Source: Fontibacterium subtropicum (GTDB lineage Bacteria; Pseudomonadota; Alphaproteobacteria; Pelagibacterales; Pelagibacteraceae). From it: a stretch of 64,000 nt of DNA. The stretch is taken from the NCBI GenBank assembly GCA_965235415.1, contig CBDDXD010000001.1, forward strand, positions 1 through 64,000, in the 5' to 3' direction. Both the position numbers and the translations under genes were made by a program. A model generated the notes under the pieces. It saw only the letters and a list, made by a program, of their open reading frames with translations, searched no databases and was not told the origin of the DNA. Within the stretch, counting starts at the first letter, position 1; every line of letters starts with the position of its first letter. Shown here one piece after another: positions 53,385 through 62,486 of this stretch.

Positions 53385-54416
53385 TTATGCTTTCATTAAA
53401 GCAATAGAAGTATCTAACATTCGATTTGAAAAACCCCATTCATTGTCATACCACGCTAATACTTTAACTAACTTGCCATCACTTGATACTCTTGTTTGAG
53501 TTGAGTCAAAAATACAAGAATAAGGATTATGATTAAAATCAATGGAGACTAATTGTTCGGTATTGAACTGAATAATATTCTTATAACTATTATTTGCTGC
53601 AGATTTAATAATTTCATTAATCTCTTTAACCGATGTTTTTTTCTTTGCTACAAAAGTTAAATCAACTAAAGAAACATTATTAGTTGGAACTCGCACTGAA
53701 AGTCCATCTAATTTACCTTCCAACTCTGGTATAACTAATCCAATAGAAGTTGCGGCCCCAGTCTTTGTTGGAATCATTGATAAAGCTGCTGCTCGTGCTC
53801 TTCGTAAATCATTATGATAAGCATCATTTAAAACTTGATCGTTGGTATAAGCATGAACAGTATTCATAATACCTGACTCAATACCCAAACTATCATTTAA
53901 AATTTTTGCAATTGGGGCTAAACAATTAGTAGTACAAGAAGCATTTGAAACGATTGTATGATTATTTTTTAATATTTTATGATTAACTCCATAAACAACC
54001 GTTGCGTCTACTTCTTTTCCTGTTCCAGGTGAATATCCTGGTCCTGAAATTAGAACTTTTTTTGCTCCTGCGCTAATATGTAATTGAGCATCATCGCGTG
54101 AAGTAAAGCGCCCTGTACATTCTAAAACTAAATCAACTCCTAACACTTTCCAAGATGGTAAATTTTTTGGATCTTTTTTATTTAAAACTTCAATTTTATC
54201 ATCATTAATAAAAATATAATTTTCTTTTGTTGTAACACGTTCATTAAATTTTCCATGAGTTGAGTCATATTTTAACAAGTGAGCATTAGACTCTGCGTTA
54301 CCTGAACCGTTTATTGCAACTATTGCTAAATCATGCTTCTTTTTATTCTCATAATGAGCTCTTAAAATTGTTCTACCAATTCTTCCAAAACCATTAATAG
54401 CAACTTTAATTGTCAT
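53385..54416 (-). CDS. gap: Glyceraldehyde-3-phosphate dehydrogenase, type I
   Basis: A 343-residue phosphorylating GAPDH. It has the Rossmann motif INGFGRIGR at residues 7-15, the active-site Cys in SNASCTTNC (Cys 161) and the family end LAWYDNEWGFSNRM. The cofactor loop, normally VNDLTD with an Asp that binds the NAD ribose, reads INGSGN at 35-40. The Asp is therefore Gly, as in GapB-type enzymes that favour NADP. With eno at 61 kb it forms part of lower glycolysis or gluconeogenesis. Confidence 0.94.
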   Translation of the reverse strand: MTIKVAINGFGRIGRTILRAHYENKKKHDLAIVAINGSGNAESNAHLLKYDSTHGKFNERVTTKENYIFINDDKIEVLNKKDPKNLPSWKVLGVDLVLECTGRFTSRDDAQLHISAGAKKVLISGPGYSPGTGKEVDATVVYGVNHKILKNNHTIVSNASCTTNCLAPIAKILNDSLGIESGIMNTVHAYTNDQVLNDAYHNDLRRARAAALSMIPTKTGAATSIGLVIPELEGKLDGLSVRVPTNNVSLVDLTFVAKKKTSVKEINEIIKSAANNSYKNIIQFNTEQLVSIDFNHNPYSCIFDSTQTRVSSDGKLVKVLAWYDNEWGFSNRMLDTSIALMKA

Positions 54417-54418
54417 AA

Positions 54419-55762
54419 TTAATTAATACCTAAAGATTTTAGTTTTCTATGTAAAGCACTTCTTTCCATTCCAATATAATCTGCAGTTTTAGAAACATTA
54501 CCATTATGTCTGTTAAGTTGAATCTCGAGATAATTTTTTTCAAATTTTTCTCTAGCTTCTTTTAAAGGAAATTGAAATGCATCATCATTATTAATTTCTT
54601 TTACTGATGAGATTTTTAAAGATTCTGAAAGAATTTTATCCACATCATCATTTTTTCCAGATGCTAGAATAACAACTCTTTCAATCAAATTTCTAAGTTC
54701 TCTAACATTACCTGGCCAATTATAATCATAAAAAACAGTATTTTTTGAATTTATGGTAATCGGTTTTAAACCGTTGCTATCAGAAATTCTTTTAACAAAA
54801 TATTCAATTAAATATGGAATATCTTCTTTAATATCTTTTAAGTATGGAGTTTCAATTGGAATTACATTTATTCTATGAAAAAGATCTTCTCTAAAATTAC
54901 CATTTGAAATTTCATCTTTTAAGTTTTTGCTAGTTGAGCACATTACTCTTATATTTACACTGATTTCATTGACACCATTGACTCTGTGAAACTTTTGATC
55001 GGATAAAACTCTTAAAATCTTACCTTGTGTTTGCAAGGGTACATCAGAAATATTATCAATTAACAATGTTCCATTATTCGATTTTTCAAATATTCCTGAG
55101 ACAATTTTATCATTATTCTCTAAACCAAATAATTCAAAATCAAAATGATTTGGATCTAAAATCGCGCCATTTACTATTTTAAAGGAATTATTTGATCTTA
55201 AAGAACTTTCATGGATAAGTCTGCTAACTAATTCTTTTCCAGATCCAGCAGGTCCAGAGATTAAAATACGACTATCTGTCTTTGAAAATTTATCTATAGC
55301 AATTTTTAACTTTGATATTGTTGATGAATTACCAATTAATTCATTAGATGAATAAAGATTTTTTTTTAAAGATTTGTTTTCTTTCTTTAATGACGAAGTT
55401 TCAAGTGCTCTATTAACAAAATTTAATAATCTATCTTTATTAAAAGGTTTTTCTAAAAATTCAAAAGCTCCAAGTTTTATTGAATCAACTGCTATTTTAA
55501 TATTTGCATGACCAGAAATCATAATAACAGGAACATCATTATCAATTGATTTTATAAATTTTAATATATCTATTCCATCTCTTTTTTTTTCATCCAACAA
55601 GACATCTAGGATTACTAAATCTGGTAATTTTTTCTTTATTTCAGATAATGCTTTTTCTACCGTATCTGCTTCTCGAACAAAAAAATTATTTTCTTTTAAG
55701 ATTTCATGAACAGCAAATCTTATATCTTTTTCATCATCTATTAATAAAATTTCATTGGTCAT
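54419..55762 (-). CDS. ntrX: NtrX-type response regulator, degenerate AAA+ domain
   Basis: A 447-residue regulator. The receiver domain has the phospho-acceptor Asp 53 in LVILDVLLDE and Lys 105. The AAA+ domain keeps Walker A SGPAGSGKE (169-177). Where sigma-54 activators carry the GAFTGA loop it reads ELFGLENNDKIVSGIFEKS, and Walker B is LLIDN with Asn 237 in place of Glu. The Fis-type helix-turn-helix is at 410-447 (NVSKTADYIGMERSALHRKL). It is therefore unlikely to activate sigma-54 promoters. Directly follows ntrY. Confidence 0.9.
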   Translation of the reverse strand: MTNEILLIDDEKDIRFAVHEILKENNFFVREADTVEKALSEIKKKLPDLVILDVLLDEKKRDGIDILKFIKSIDNDVPVIMISGHANIKIAVDSIKLGAFEFLEKPFNKDRLLNFVNRALETSSLKKENKSLKKNLYSSNELIGNSSTISKLKIAIDKFSKTDSRILISGPAGSGKELVSRLIHESSLRSNNSFKIVNGAILDPNHFDFELFGLENNDKIVSGIFEKSNNGTLLIDNISDVPLQTQGKILRVLSDQKFHRVNGVNEISVNIRVMCSTSKNLKDEISNGNFREDLFHRINVIPIETPYLKDIKEDIPYLIEYFVKRISDSNGLKPITINSKNTVFYDYNWPGNVRELRNLIERVVILASGKNDDVDKILSESLKISSVKEINNDDAFQFPLKEAREKFEKNYLEIQLNRHNGNVSKTADYIGMERSALHRKLKSLGIN

Positions 55763-57537
55763 TAATTAATCTTAATGCTTAATTTAATTTTAGCTCCATT
55801 GCTGTGTTCTATAAAATTTAAATCACCACCATGCTCATGTAAAATCTTTGATACAATTGACAATCCAAGACCAGAACCATGTTGTTTTGTAGTAATAAAA
55901 GGAGCTACTAAATCTTTTGGTGTTGATTTAAAACCAACTCCATTATCTTCAATTGTTATATAAATAAACTCATTATTATTTTCGACTAATATATTAATTA
56001 TTCCTTGTAAATTTTTATCCGTTTCCTGTTTTTCATTAATAGATTCTAATGAATTTTTAACAACATTAATCAAAACTCTTGAAATTTGACTTAAGTCGAA
56101 TTCAAAAAATTCATTAGAACTTTTATAAACTAAATTAAATATAATTTTTTTCTCAGATAATTTATATAAATTAATAGTATCCTCTATTAATTTCTTTAAA
56201 TTATTAGATTTTATAATTGGATTTGGCATTCTTGCAAAATCTGAAAACTCATTCACTAACTTACCTATATCTTCAACTTGTCTTGATATAATATTTAAGT
56301 AATTTTCAAAATCCGCTTTATCAACATTAATCTGTTTTGAATATCTATCCTTAATTCTTTCTAACGAAAGTGTAATTGGAGTTAATGGATTCTTAATTTC
56401 ATGTGCAAGTTTTTTTGCAACCATTTCCCATGCTTGGTATCTCTCAGTTAAAGCAATTTTGTTTTTTTGGGCTTGTATTTCTTGAGTCATGATATTGAAT
56501 GTTTGATAAAGTTTTCTAAAATCATCATCCTCTTTTTCATCTTTTAATTTTACATCTAAATTTCCAGCAGACACAGCCTTTGCAGCATAAATTAATTTAA
56601 TAATTGGTTTTGAAATTTTATTGGCTATATTAATTGCATATACGCTGGATAACATAATTAATGAACTAACTATTATTATATATACGACAGCAAAAGTGAT
56701 TTGAAGGCCGAGACTATTAGATTTTAGTTTATAATAAAAGGTAGAAGCTTCACCAGTTTGTTTTAAAAAATTTACAGTCTCAGGATCAACATATCTAATT
56801 GCATATAAAAAAATATTTTCATTACTGCTTAATTTTACTAAAGCATTTGTTTGATTCTTATTAGCATCGGAAATTAGTATTGTTTGTCCATTTTGAGCCA
56901 TTTCAATAAAAGTTTTTAATGGTGCAAAAAAATTATTCTTATTAGTAAATGATGCTGAAAATAAAAGAGTTCCATCTTTATTTATCAAATAGGCTTCTTC
57001 AATTTTTCTAAATCTTGTTTGCTGATCAAAATAATTCTGAAAAAGAGTTTTATTTTCTGAGTATAAATTAAAATTACGGTTTAAATCATTAGCCATTGCC
57101 AAAATTTCTCCTTTTATAGAGTTCTGATTTTCCTCAAGATAATTTCTAGCAACTTCAACTGAGTTATTTACAACATCATTAACTTTTTTATCAAACCACT
57201 TTTCAATTCCTAAGTTGAAAAGCATTAAAGAAAAGATAGCAACAAAAATTGATGGAATAGCTGTTACAAAAATAAAATATTTTATAAAATTTAAATTTGT
57301 GCTTAATCCTGTTCTTTCTTTAGATTTGTAAAAAAATCCTATAAGTTTTCTAATAATTAAAAAAAACAATAGACATATAACTATTAGGTTTATTATTAAT
57401 AAAATTTGAATATTATTTTCATTTAACTGAACAAAACTTGTTCCAGAAAAAGTATAAAGTGTAAAAATTCCAAAAACGATTGAAAGAAAAGTACCAAAGT
57501 ATAAAAGTAAATTAGAACTTAATATTTTTTTAATCAT
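55762..57537 (-). CDS. ntrY: NtrY-type sensor histidine kinase
   Basis: A 591-residue membrane kinase. Helices lie at about residues 10-30, 45-65 and 85-110; an extracytoplasmic domain (110-280) and another helix near 290 follow. HAMP is at about 310-360. The phospho-acceptor His is in KKLAHEIKNPLTPI near 377, and ATP lid motifs are NVVKNSLESI (N box) and ITIEDNGVGF with GSGLGLSIV near 560. It would sense an envelope or redox signal and phosphorylate NtrX. Its start codon is 4 bases from that of ispDF on the other strand. Confidence 0.93.
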   Translation of the reverse strand: MIKKILSSNLLLYFGTFLSIVFGIFTLYTFSGTSFVQLNENNIQILLIINLIVICLLFFLIIRKLIGFFYKSKERTGLSTNLNFIKYFIFVTAIPSIFVAIFSLMLFNLGIEKWFDKKVNDVVNNSVEVARNYLEENQNSIKGEILAMANDLNRNFNLYSENKTLFQNYFDQQTRFRKIEEAYLINKDGTLLFSASFTNKNNFFAPLKTFIEMAQNGQTILISDANKNQTNALVKLSSNENIFLYAIRYVDPETVNFLKQTGEASTFYYKLKSNSLGLQITFAVVYIIIVSSLIMLSSVYAINIANKISKPIIKLIYAAKAVSAGNLDVKLKDEKEDDDFRKLYQTFNIMTQEIQAQKNKIALTERYQAWEMVAKKLAHEIKNPLTPITLSLERIKDRYSKQINVDKADFENYLNIISRQVEDIGKLVNEFSDFARMPNPIIKSNNLKKLIEDTINLYKLSEKKIIFNLVYKSSNEFFEFDLSQISRVLINVVKNSLESINEKQETDKNLQGIINILVENNNEFIYITIEDNGVGFKSTPKDLVAPFITTKQHGSGLGLSIVSKILHEHGGDLNFIEHSNGAKIKLSIKIN

Positions 57538-57541
57538 TTTT

Positions 57542-58648
57542 ATGAGTTATTGCGCAATAATTTTAGCTGCTGGCAAAGGTCATAGATATTCAAAAACTAT
57601 ACCAAAGCAATATACAGTATTCGATAATGAATTAATAATAAATTACTCTCTTAAAATATTCTCTGAAATAAAACCAATTAAAAAGGTAATTTTAGTAATT
57701 AATAAGCAACAATTTCATAAATTTAAAGATCAAGTTTATAAAAATAAAAAAATAACAATAATTAATGGCGGAATGGAGAGAAAAGATTCAGTATTCATTG
57801 CACTTTCGAAAATAAAAAAAAATAATTATAAAAAAGTTTTAATACATGATGCAGCAAGACCATTTTTAAAAAAAAAGCTTATTTATAAAATTATAAAATT
57901 TTCAAAAAAAAATGATGCGGTAATCCCTTATATTGCAAGTACAGACACAATAGTTTTTAAAAATCAGATTCTTAATAGAAAAAAAGTACTATCAATTCAA
58001 ACGCCACAATGTTTTTCCTATAGAAAAGTATTTTCTTTGCACAAAGAATTTAAAAATAAAAAATTTAACGATGAATCCTCATTGTTTTTTTTTAAAAACT
58101 TAAAAGTTAAAAAGATACTTGGTGACTATAATAATATTAAAATTACACTTAAAAATGATTTAAATAATCATAAACAACTTTTTTATGGAATTGGTTATGA
58201 CATTCATAAATTAGAAAAAAATTATAAATTATATTTAGGTGGGATAAATATACCGTATTCTATGGGCACAGTTGGTCATTCTGATGGTGACCCTGTAATT
58301 CATGCTCTAATAGATTCTCTACTAGGGTCTAAAAAGCTAGGAGATATAGGAACTCTATTTCCAAATAGTAAAAAATATAAAAATAAAAGATCAACTTTTT
58401 TTTTAAAAAAAATAATCAATCTATTTGAAGCAAAAAATATTAAAATTAATAATATTGATATTAATATTATTACACAAAAGCCTAATTTAAAAAAATATAA
58501 AAAAATCATATCTAAAAACCTTGCAAGAATTTGTAATATTAATGAAAAAAAAATAAGTGTTAAAGGAAAAACAACTGATAGACTTGGAAATGTTGGAAAG
58601 AATAAAGCAATAGCATGCGAGGTAATAACTTCTGTCTCAAATTATTAA
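57542..58648 (+). CDS. ispDF: Bifunctional IspD/IspF enzyme (MEP pathway)
   Basis: A 368-residue fusion making isoprenoid precursors. The N-terminal half (1-210) is IspD: IILAAGKGHRYSKTIPKQY at residue 6 and VLIHDAARPFL near 100. The C-terminal half (215-368) is IspF: YDIHKLEKNYKLYLGGI with its zinc ligands near 220, GHSDGDPVIHALIDSLLG near 243 and KGKTTDRLGNVG near 345. Such fusions are standard in Alphaproteobacteria. First of ispDF-pgpA-pncC. Confidence 0.95.
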   Translation: MSYCAIILAAGKGHRYSKTIPKQYTVFDNELIINYSLKIFSEIKPIKKVILVINKQQFHKFKDQVYKNKKITIINGGMERKDSVFIALSKIKKNNYKKVLIHDAARPFLKKKLIYKIIKFSKKNDAVIPYIASTDTIVFKNQILNRKKVLSIQTPQCFSYRKVFSLHKEFKNKKFNDESSLFFFKNLKVKKILGDYNNIKITLKNDLNNHKQLFYGIGYDIHKLEKNYKLYLGGINIPYSMGTVGHSDGDPVIHALIDSLLGSKKLGDIGTLFPNSKKYKNKRSTFFLKKIINLFEAKNIKINNIDINIITQKPNLKKYKKIISKNLARICNINEKKISVKGKTTDRLGNVGKNKAIACEVITSVSNY

Positions 58649-58670
58649 TTTAAATAAAAAAATATTTACC

Positions 58671-59084
58671 TTGTTTGGAATTGGTTTTTTGCCAATCCCG
58701 GGAACAATGGGTTCGCTTATTACTATAATAATTTATTATTTATTTTATAATTATCTTAATATTATTTATTTTATATTATTTATTATTTTTGTTCTTATTT
58801 ATTCATTTTATTTTTTAAATAAAACGCTAAATCAATCTTTTTCATCCTCTGATCCAAAAGAAGTTGTAATAGATGAATTTATAGGTCAATCAATACCACT
58901 TGTTCTATGTGAGAATAATTTTTTTCTAATAATTTTATCTTTTTTACTATTTCGTATTTTTGATATTTCAAAGCCATGGCCTGCAAGTTATTTTGACTCA
59001 AAAATTAAAAGTGCAGCTGGGGTAATATTAGATGATATCTTTGCTGGTATTTATACATTTTTAATTATTTATTTATGCATATAA
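58671..59084 (+). CDS. pgpA: Phosphatidylglycerophosphatase A
   Basis: A membrane phosphatase of 137 residues from the TTG at 58671, converting PGP to phosphatidylglycerol. It has FGIGFLPIPGTMGSLI at the start, the catalytic VVIDEFIGQ near 67 and FRIFDISKPWPASYFD near 95. Three helices are evident. Family members have 8-15 residues before the FGxGxLP motif. The frame is open back to 58629 and has no ATG or GTG there, so translation may begin at a CTG (58632) or ATT. The start is thus uncertain. Confidence 0.85.
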   Translation: MFGIGFLPIPGTMGSLITIIIYYLFYNYLNIIYFILFIIFVLIYSFYFLNKTLNQSFSSSDPKEVVIDEFIGQSIPLVLCENNFFLIILSFLLFRIFDISKPWPASYFDSKIKSAAGVILDDIFAGIYTFLIIYLCI

Positions 59085-59563
59085 TTGATCAACTTAAAAA
59101 CTTAAACACTCTTTTAATAAAAAATAAAATCAAAGTTTCAGTAGCTGAATCCTGTACTGGCGGATTAATTAGTTATAATTTAACAAAAATCCCTGGAGCT
59201 TCTAAATATTTTATGATGGGCTTAGTTTCTTATTCAAATAAATCAAAAATAGATCTGCTTAAAGTAAAACCTCAAACATTACTAAAGCATGGAGCAGTCA
59301 GCGCCAAAACATGCAAAGAAATGTGTGAAAATTTACTTAAAATCTCCAGAACAAATATTGCAGTCTCAGTAACTGGTATTGCTGGTCCAGATGGTGGAAC
59401 TAAAAAAAAACCTATAGGACTTGTTTATATAGGCATTTGTAGCAAAAAAAAAACTGAAATAAAAAAATTAAACTTTAATAAAAAAAAAACAAGAATAAAT
59501 ATTCAAAATCAAGTTTTAGTTAAAACTATTAAACTAATAAAAAATCACATTAATATTTTATAG
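59075..59563 (+). CDS. pncC: CinA C-terminal domain protein (nicotinamide-nucleotide amidase type)
   Basis: A 162-residue stand-alone CinA/PncC domain that hydrolyses nicotinamide mononucleotide to nicotinate mononucleotide, recycling NAD. ESCTGGLISYNLTKIPGASKYF near 26 and GIAGPDGGTKKKPIGLVYIG near 115 are the family signatures. It overlaps pgpA by 10 bases, and its last 14 bases overlap the 3' end of the gene on the other strand. Confidence 0.9.
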   Translation: MHIIDQLKNLNTLLIKNKIKVSVAESCTGGLISYNLTKIPGASKYFMMGLVSYSNKSKIDLLKVKPQTLLKHGAVSAKTCKEMCENLLKISRTNIAVSVTGIAGPDGGTKKKPIGLVYIGICSKKKTEIKKLNFNKKKTRINIQNQVLVKTIKLIKNHINIL

Positions 59564-59998
59564 TTTCTTTTGCTCGTTGCTCAAAAGAACTTAAGATTTT
59601 TTCAAAGCCATAATTAAAAAACTTACTAAATATAATATTAATGATAGGATTTTTTAATTCGATATCAATATAAAAATTTACAGTGCAGGAATTCTTATCA
59701 ATTGTTTCGAACTTCCAAATATTTAATAATTTTTTTATATTTGTACTTATAGAAGTTACTTCAATCTTTGAAGTTATGCTATCGTAAACAACATTGCTTG
59801 TATAAACTTCTCTAAATGAATTAAAACCTATTTCTAAATCAGCTGTAATTTTTAAATCTTTTTTTTTTTATCGATTGATAAAATTTTTGAATTAAGACAC
59901 CAAGGTAAAAAAAATTTATAATCTTCAATTTTTAAAACTAATTTTATAAGATCTTTTTTTGAATAATTAAATTTTTTTTTAATTTTTTTAACTGGCAA
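59550..59998 (-). pseudogene. RatA/COQ10-like START-domain protein, one frameshift
   Basis: Two frames together make a polyketide-cyclase/START-type protein of about 147 residues. The first piece starts at TTG 59998 (LPVKKIKKKFNYSKKDLIKLVL) and reaches the conserved YKFFLPWCLNSKIL. The second begins DLKITADLEIGFNSFREVY and ends NYGFEKILSSFEQRAKETIKY. Members act as ubiquinone chaperones (COQ10) or bind ribosomes (RatA). The break falls in a run of eleven A residues at 59869-59879 (T on the plus strand); nine or twelve would restore the frame. It directly follows lipA, as it usually does in Alphaproteobacteria. Confidence 0.8.
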
Positions 59999-59999
59999 T

Positions 60000-60923
60000 T
60001 TAAATTAACTTGTTAATTCTTTTTCTTTTTAATACATCAAAATCTTCTGACGCATGGTAGGAAGATCTGGTTAATGGACTTGATGAAACTAATAAAAATC
60101 CTTTACCCTCTGCTATTAATTTGTAATTTTCAAACTCTTCAGGAGTTATAAAATCTTTTATCGGATAATGTTTTGAGGTTGGTTGCAAATACTGACCAAT
60201 GGTCAAAAAATCTACTCCTGCAACTCTTAAATCATCCATAACTTGCATAATTTCTTCTTTAGTTTCGCCAAGACCTACCATCAGACCTGACTTAGTAAAA
60301 ATATTAGGATTATAATCTTTAACTTTTTTTAACAAATCTAATGACTGAAAATAACGTGAGCCTGGCCTTACCTTTAAATATAAACGGGGAATAGTTTCTA
60401 AATTATGATTAAAAACATCAGGTTTTGCATCTACGACAATTTTATAAACATCTCCTTTTCTTAAAAAATCAGGTGTCAAAACTTCAATAGTTGTCTTTTC
60501 ATTAAATTTTTTTATTTCCGTAATAACATTTGCAAAATGTTTTGCTCCACCATCCTCTAAATCATCTCTATCAACTGAGGTTATAACTACATGTAATAAT
60601 TTAAGATCTTTAACACTTTTTGCGATTTTTATAGGTTCGAGAGTATCTAAAGATCGTGGGATTCCAGTTTTAACATTGCAAAAGGCACAAGCTCTAGTGC
60701 ATGTATCCCCCATAATCATGAATGTCGCATGTTTCTTACTCCAACATTCAATAATATTTGGGCAAGAAGCCTCTTCGCAAACTGTAAAAAGATTATTTTT
60801 TTTTAAAATATTTTTAGTTTGAAGATATTCATTGGAATAATTAGCTTTTACTCTTATCCAAGCTGGTTTTTTTTGAATTGGATTTTCAATGTTATTAACT
60901 TTTTCAGGGTGTCTAACTGTCAT
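60000..60923 (-). CDS. lipA: Lipoyl synthase
   Basis: A 307-residue radical SAM enzyme adding two sulfurs to octanoyl groups. The SAM cluster motif CTRACAFC (C-x3-C-x2-C) is near residue 74. The auxiliary cluster ligands are in CEEASCPNIIEC near 49. TSVDRDDLEDGGAKHFA near 115 and the C-terminal SSPLTRSSYHA are conserved. It overlaps ftsB by 4 bases, and is followed after one base by the RatA/COQ10-like gene. Confidence 0.96.
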   Translation of the reverse strand: MTVRHPEKVNNIENPIQKKPAWIRVKANYSNEYLQTKNILKKNNLFTVCEEASCPNIIECWSKKHATFMIMGDTCTRACAFCNVKTGIPRSLDTLEPIKIAKSVKDLKLLHVVITSVDRDDLEDGGAKHFANVITEIKKFNEKTTIEVLTPDFLRKGDVYKIVVDAKPDVFNHNLETIPRLYLKVRPGSRYFQSLDLLKKVKDYNPNIFTKSGLMVGLGETKEEIMQVMDDLRVAGVDFLTIGQYLQPTSKHYPIKDFITPEEFENYKLIAEGKGFLLVSSSPLTRSSYHASEDFDVLKRKRINKLI

Positions 60924-61225
60924 TTTTGATTAATAATATAAATTTTTTCACCTTTTTTGCCCAATACAAAGTAGTCTCTATAAATCTCGTCTAAATAATC
61001 TTTGTTTATGTTAACAGATAAAAAATCATTTTTTCTTGTTAAAAAATTAATTTCTTTTTTAATTTCTAAATTTTTTTCTTGAAATTCTTTTAATAAATTT
61101 TTTTTTTTAAAATATTCTATTAATCCTCTATCGCCTCCAAAAAAATTAAAAACAATATATAAAACTATTATTAGTATTATAAAATAAAACTTTTTATCAG
61201 AAATTGAGTTAATTAAGTTATTCAT
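60920..61225 (-). CDS. ftsB: Septum formation initiator FtsB/DivIC-like
   Basis: A 101-residue single-pass membrane protein. The helix at about residues 12-30 is followed by a periplasmic coiled coil (35-65, with LKEFQEKNLEIKKEINFL) and the conserved DEIYRDYFVLGKKGE ending. It bridges the divisome proteins FtsL and FtsQ. The eno-ftsB order is typical of Proteobacteria. Confidence 0.85.
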   Translation of the reverse strand: MNNLINSISDKKFYFIILIIVLYIVFNFFGGDRGLIEYFKKKNLLKEFQEKNLEIKKEINFLTRKNDFLSVNINKDYLDEIYRDYFVLGKKGEKIYIINQK

Positions 61226-62484
61226 TATAATTTTGACATTTCAGATTTTTTTCCAAACTCTTCTTCTATTCTCAATAATCTATTATATTTTGCAACTCTT
61301 TCAGATCTAGCCAAGGACCCGGTTTTAATTTGAGAAGATTCAGTTGCGACTGCTAAGTCAGCAATAAAAGTATCCTCACTATCACCAGATCTATGAGAAA
61401 TAATTGTATTAAAATTATTTTTTTTAGCAAAATTAATAACTTCTAAAGTTTCAGAAACTGTTCCGATTTGATTTGGTTTAATCAAAATTGCGTTTGCAGC
61501 TAATTCCATAACACCTTTTTTTAGACGAGTTAAATTAGTTACAAATAAATCGTCACCAACAATTTGAATCTTTTTTCCCAATTCTTTAGTCAATTTTTTC
61601 CAAACAATCCAATCATCTTCAAAAACAGGATCCTCTATAGAAACTATTGGAAATTTGTTACATAACTTTTTATAATAATTAATTAACTCTTTTGAAGTTA
61701 CAGCATTCTTATCTTCTTTAATCTTATATTTTCCAAAACTATAAAGTTCATTCGCTGCAACATCTAAACAAATGTTAATATCTTTGCCAATTTTTAAACC
61801 AGATTTTTTAACTGCCTTAATTATATATTCTAATGCTTTTTCATCGCTATCAAATGAAGGAGCAAAACCACCTTCATCACCAAGATTAGTATTTAATTTT
61901 TTTAATTTTAATTCTTCTTTTAAATTTTGAATAACTAAAAAAGACATTCTTAAACAGTCTTTAAAAGATTTTGCTCCATCTGGCCTAATCATAAACTCTT
62001 GTATTTGCAGAGAATTATTAGCGTGAGCCCCTCCATTAATAATATTTAACATTGGAAATGGTAATTTATTCTTATTATTGCCTCCTAAGTATTTATATAG
62101 AGGAGTTTTGTTACATGATGCTGCTGCTTTGGAGTTTGCAATAGAAACTGCCAAAATAGCATTAGCTCCTAATCTTTTTTTATTCTCGGTGCCATCTAGT
62201 TTAATTAAAAAATTATCTATTTTTTTTTGATCGTAAACTGATAAGCCAGTGATTGCTTTATTAATTTCTAAATTAATATTTTTTACAGCATCTAAAACTC
62301 CTTTTTTTAAATACTGATTACTTTTGTCTCTAAGTTCATGAGCTTCATAAGATCCAGTGGAAGCGCCAGAAGGAACTATTGAGCGACCTGTAGAACCATC
62401 TGCTAGTATTACTTCTGCTTCTACTGTTGGAAAGCCTCTGCTATCAAAAACTTGTCTTGCCCTAACCTTGCTAATAACTGACAT
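61225..62484 (-). CDS. eno: Enolase
   Basis: A 419-residue glycolytic and gluconeogenic enzyme converting 2-phosphoglycerate to PEP. It has ARQVFDSRGFPTVE at 8-21, SGASTGSYEAHELRD near 38, the proton donor in NLGDEGGFAPSF near 204, metal ligands in SIEDPVFEDDW and GDDLFVTN, and IISHRSGDSEDTFIADLAVA near 360. It lies between kdsA and ftsB. Confidence 0.97.
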   Translation of the reverse strand: MSVISKVRARQVFDSRGFPTVEAEVILADGSTGRSIVPSGASTGSYEAHELRDKSNQYLKKGVLDAVKNINLEINKAITGLSVYDQKKIDNFLIKLDGTENKKRLGANAILAVSIANSKAAASCNKTPLYKYLGGNNKNKLPFPMLNIINGGAHANNSLQIQEFMIRPDGAKSFKDCLRMSFLVIQNLKEELKLKKLNTNLGDEGGFAPSFDSDEKALEYIIKAVKKSGLKIGKDINICLDVAANELYSFGKYKIKEDKNAVTSKELINYYKKLCNKFPIVSIEDPVFEDDWIVWKKLTKELGKKIQIVGDDLFVTNLTRLKKGVMELAANAILIKPNQIGTVSETLEVINFAKKNNFNTIISHRSGDSEDTFIADLAVATESSQIKTGSLARSERVAKYNRLLRIEEEFGKKSEMSKL

Positions 62485-62486
62485 TA

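Noticed and set aside
59550..59998. RatA as a toxin with a neighbouring antitoxin.
   Set aside because: The sequence is the COQ10-like type found after lipA, and no antitoxin-like gene is adjacent.
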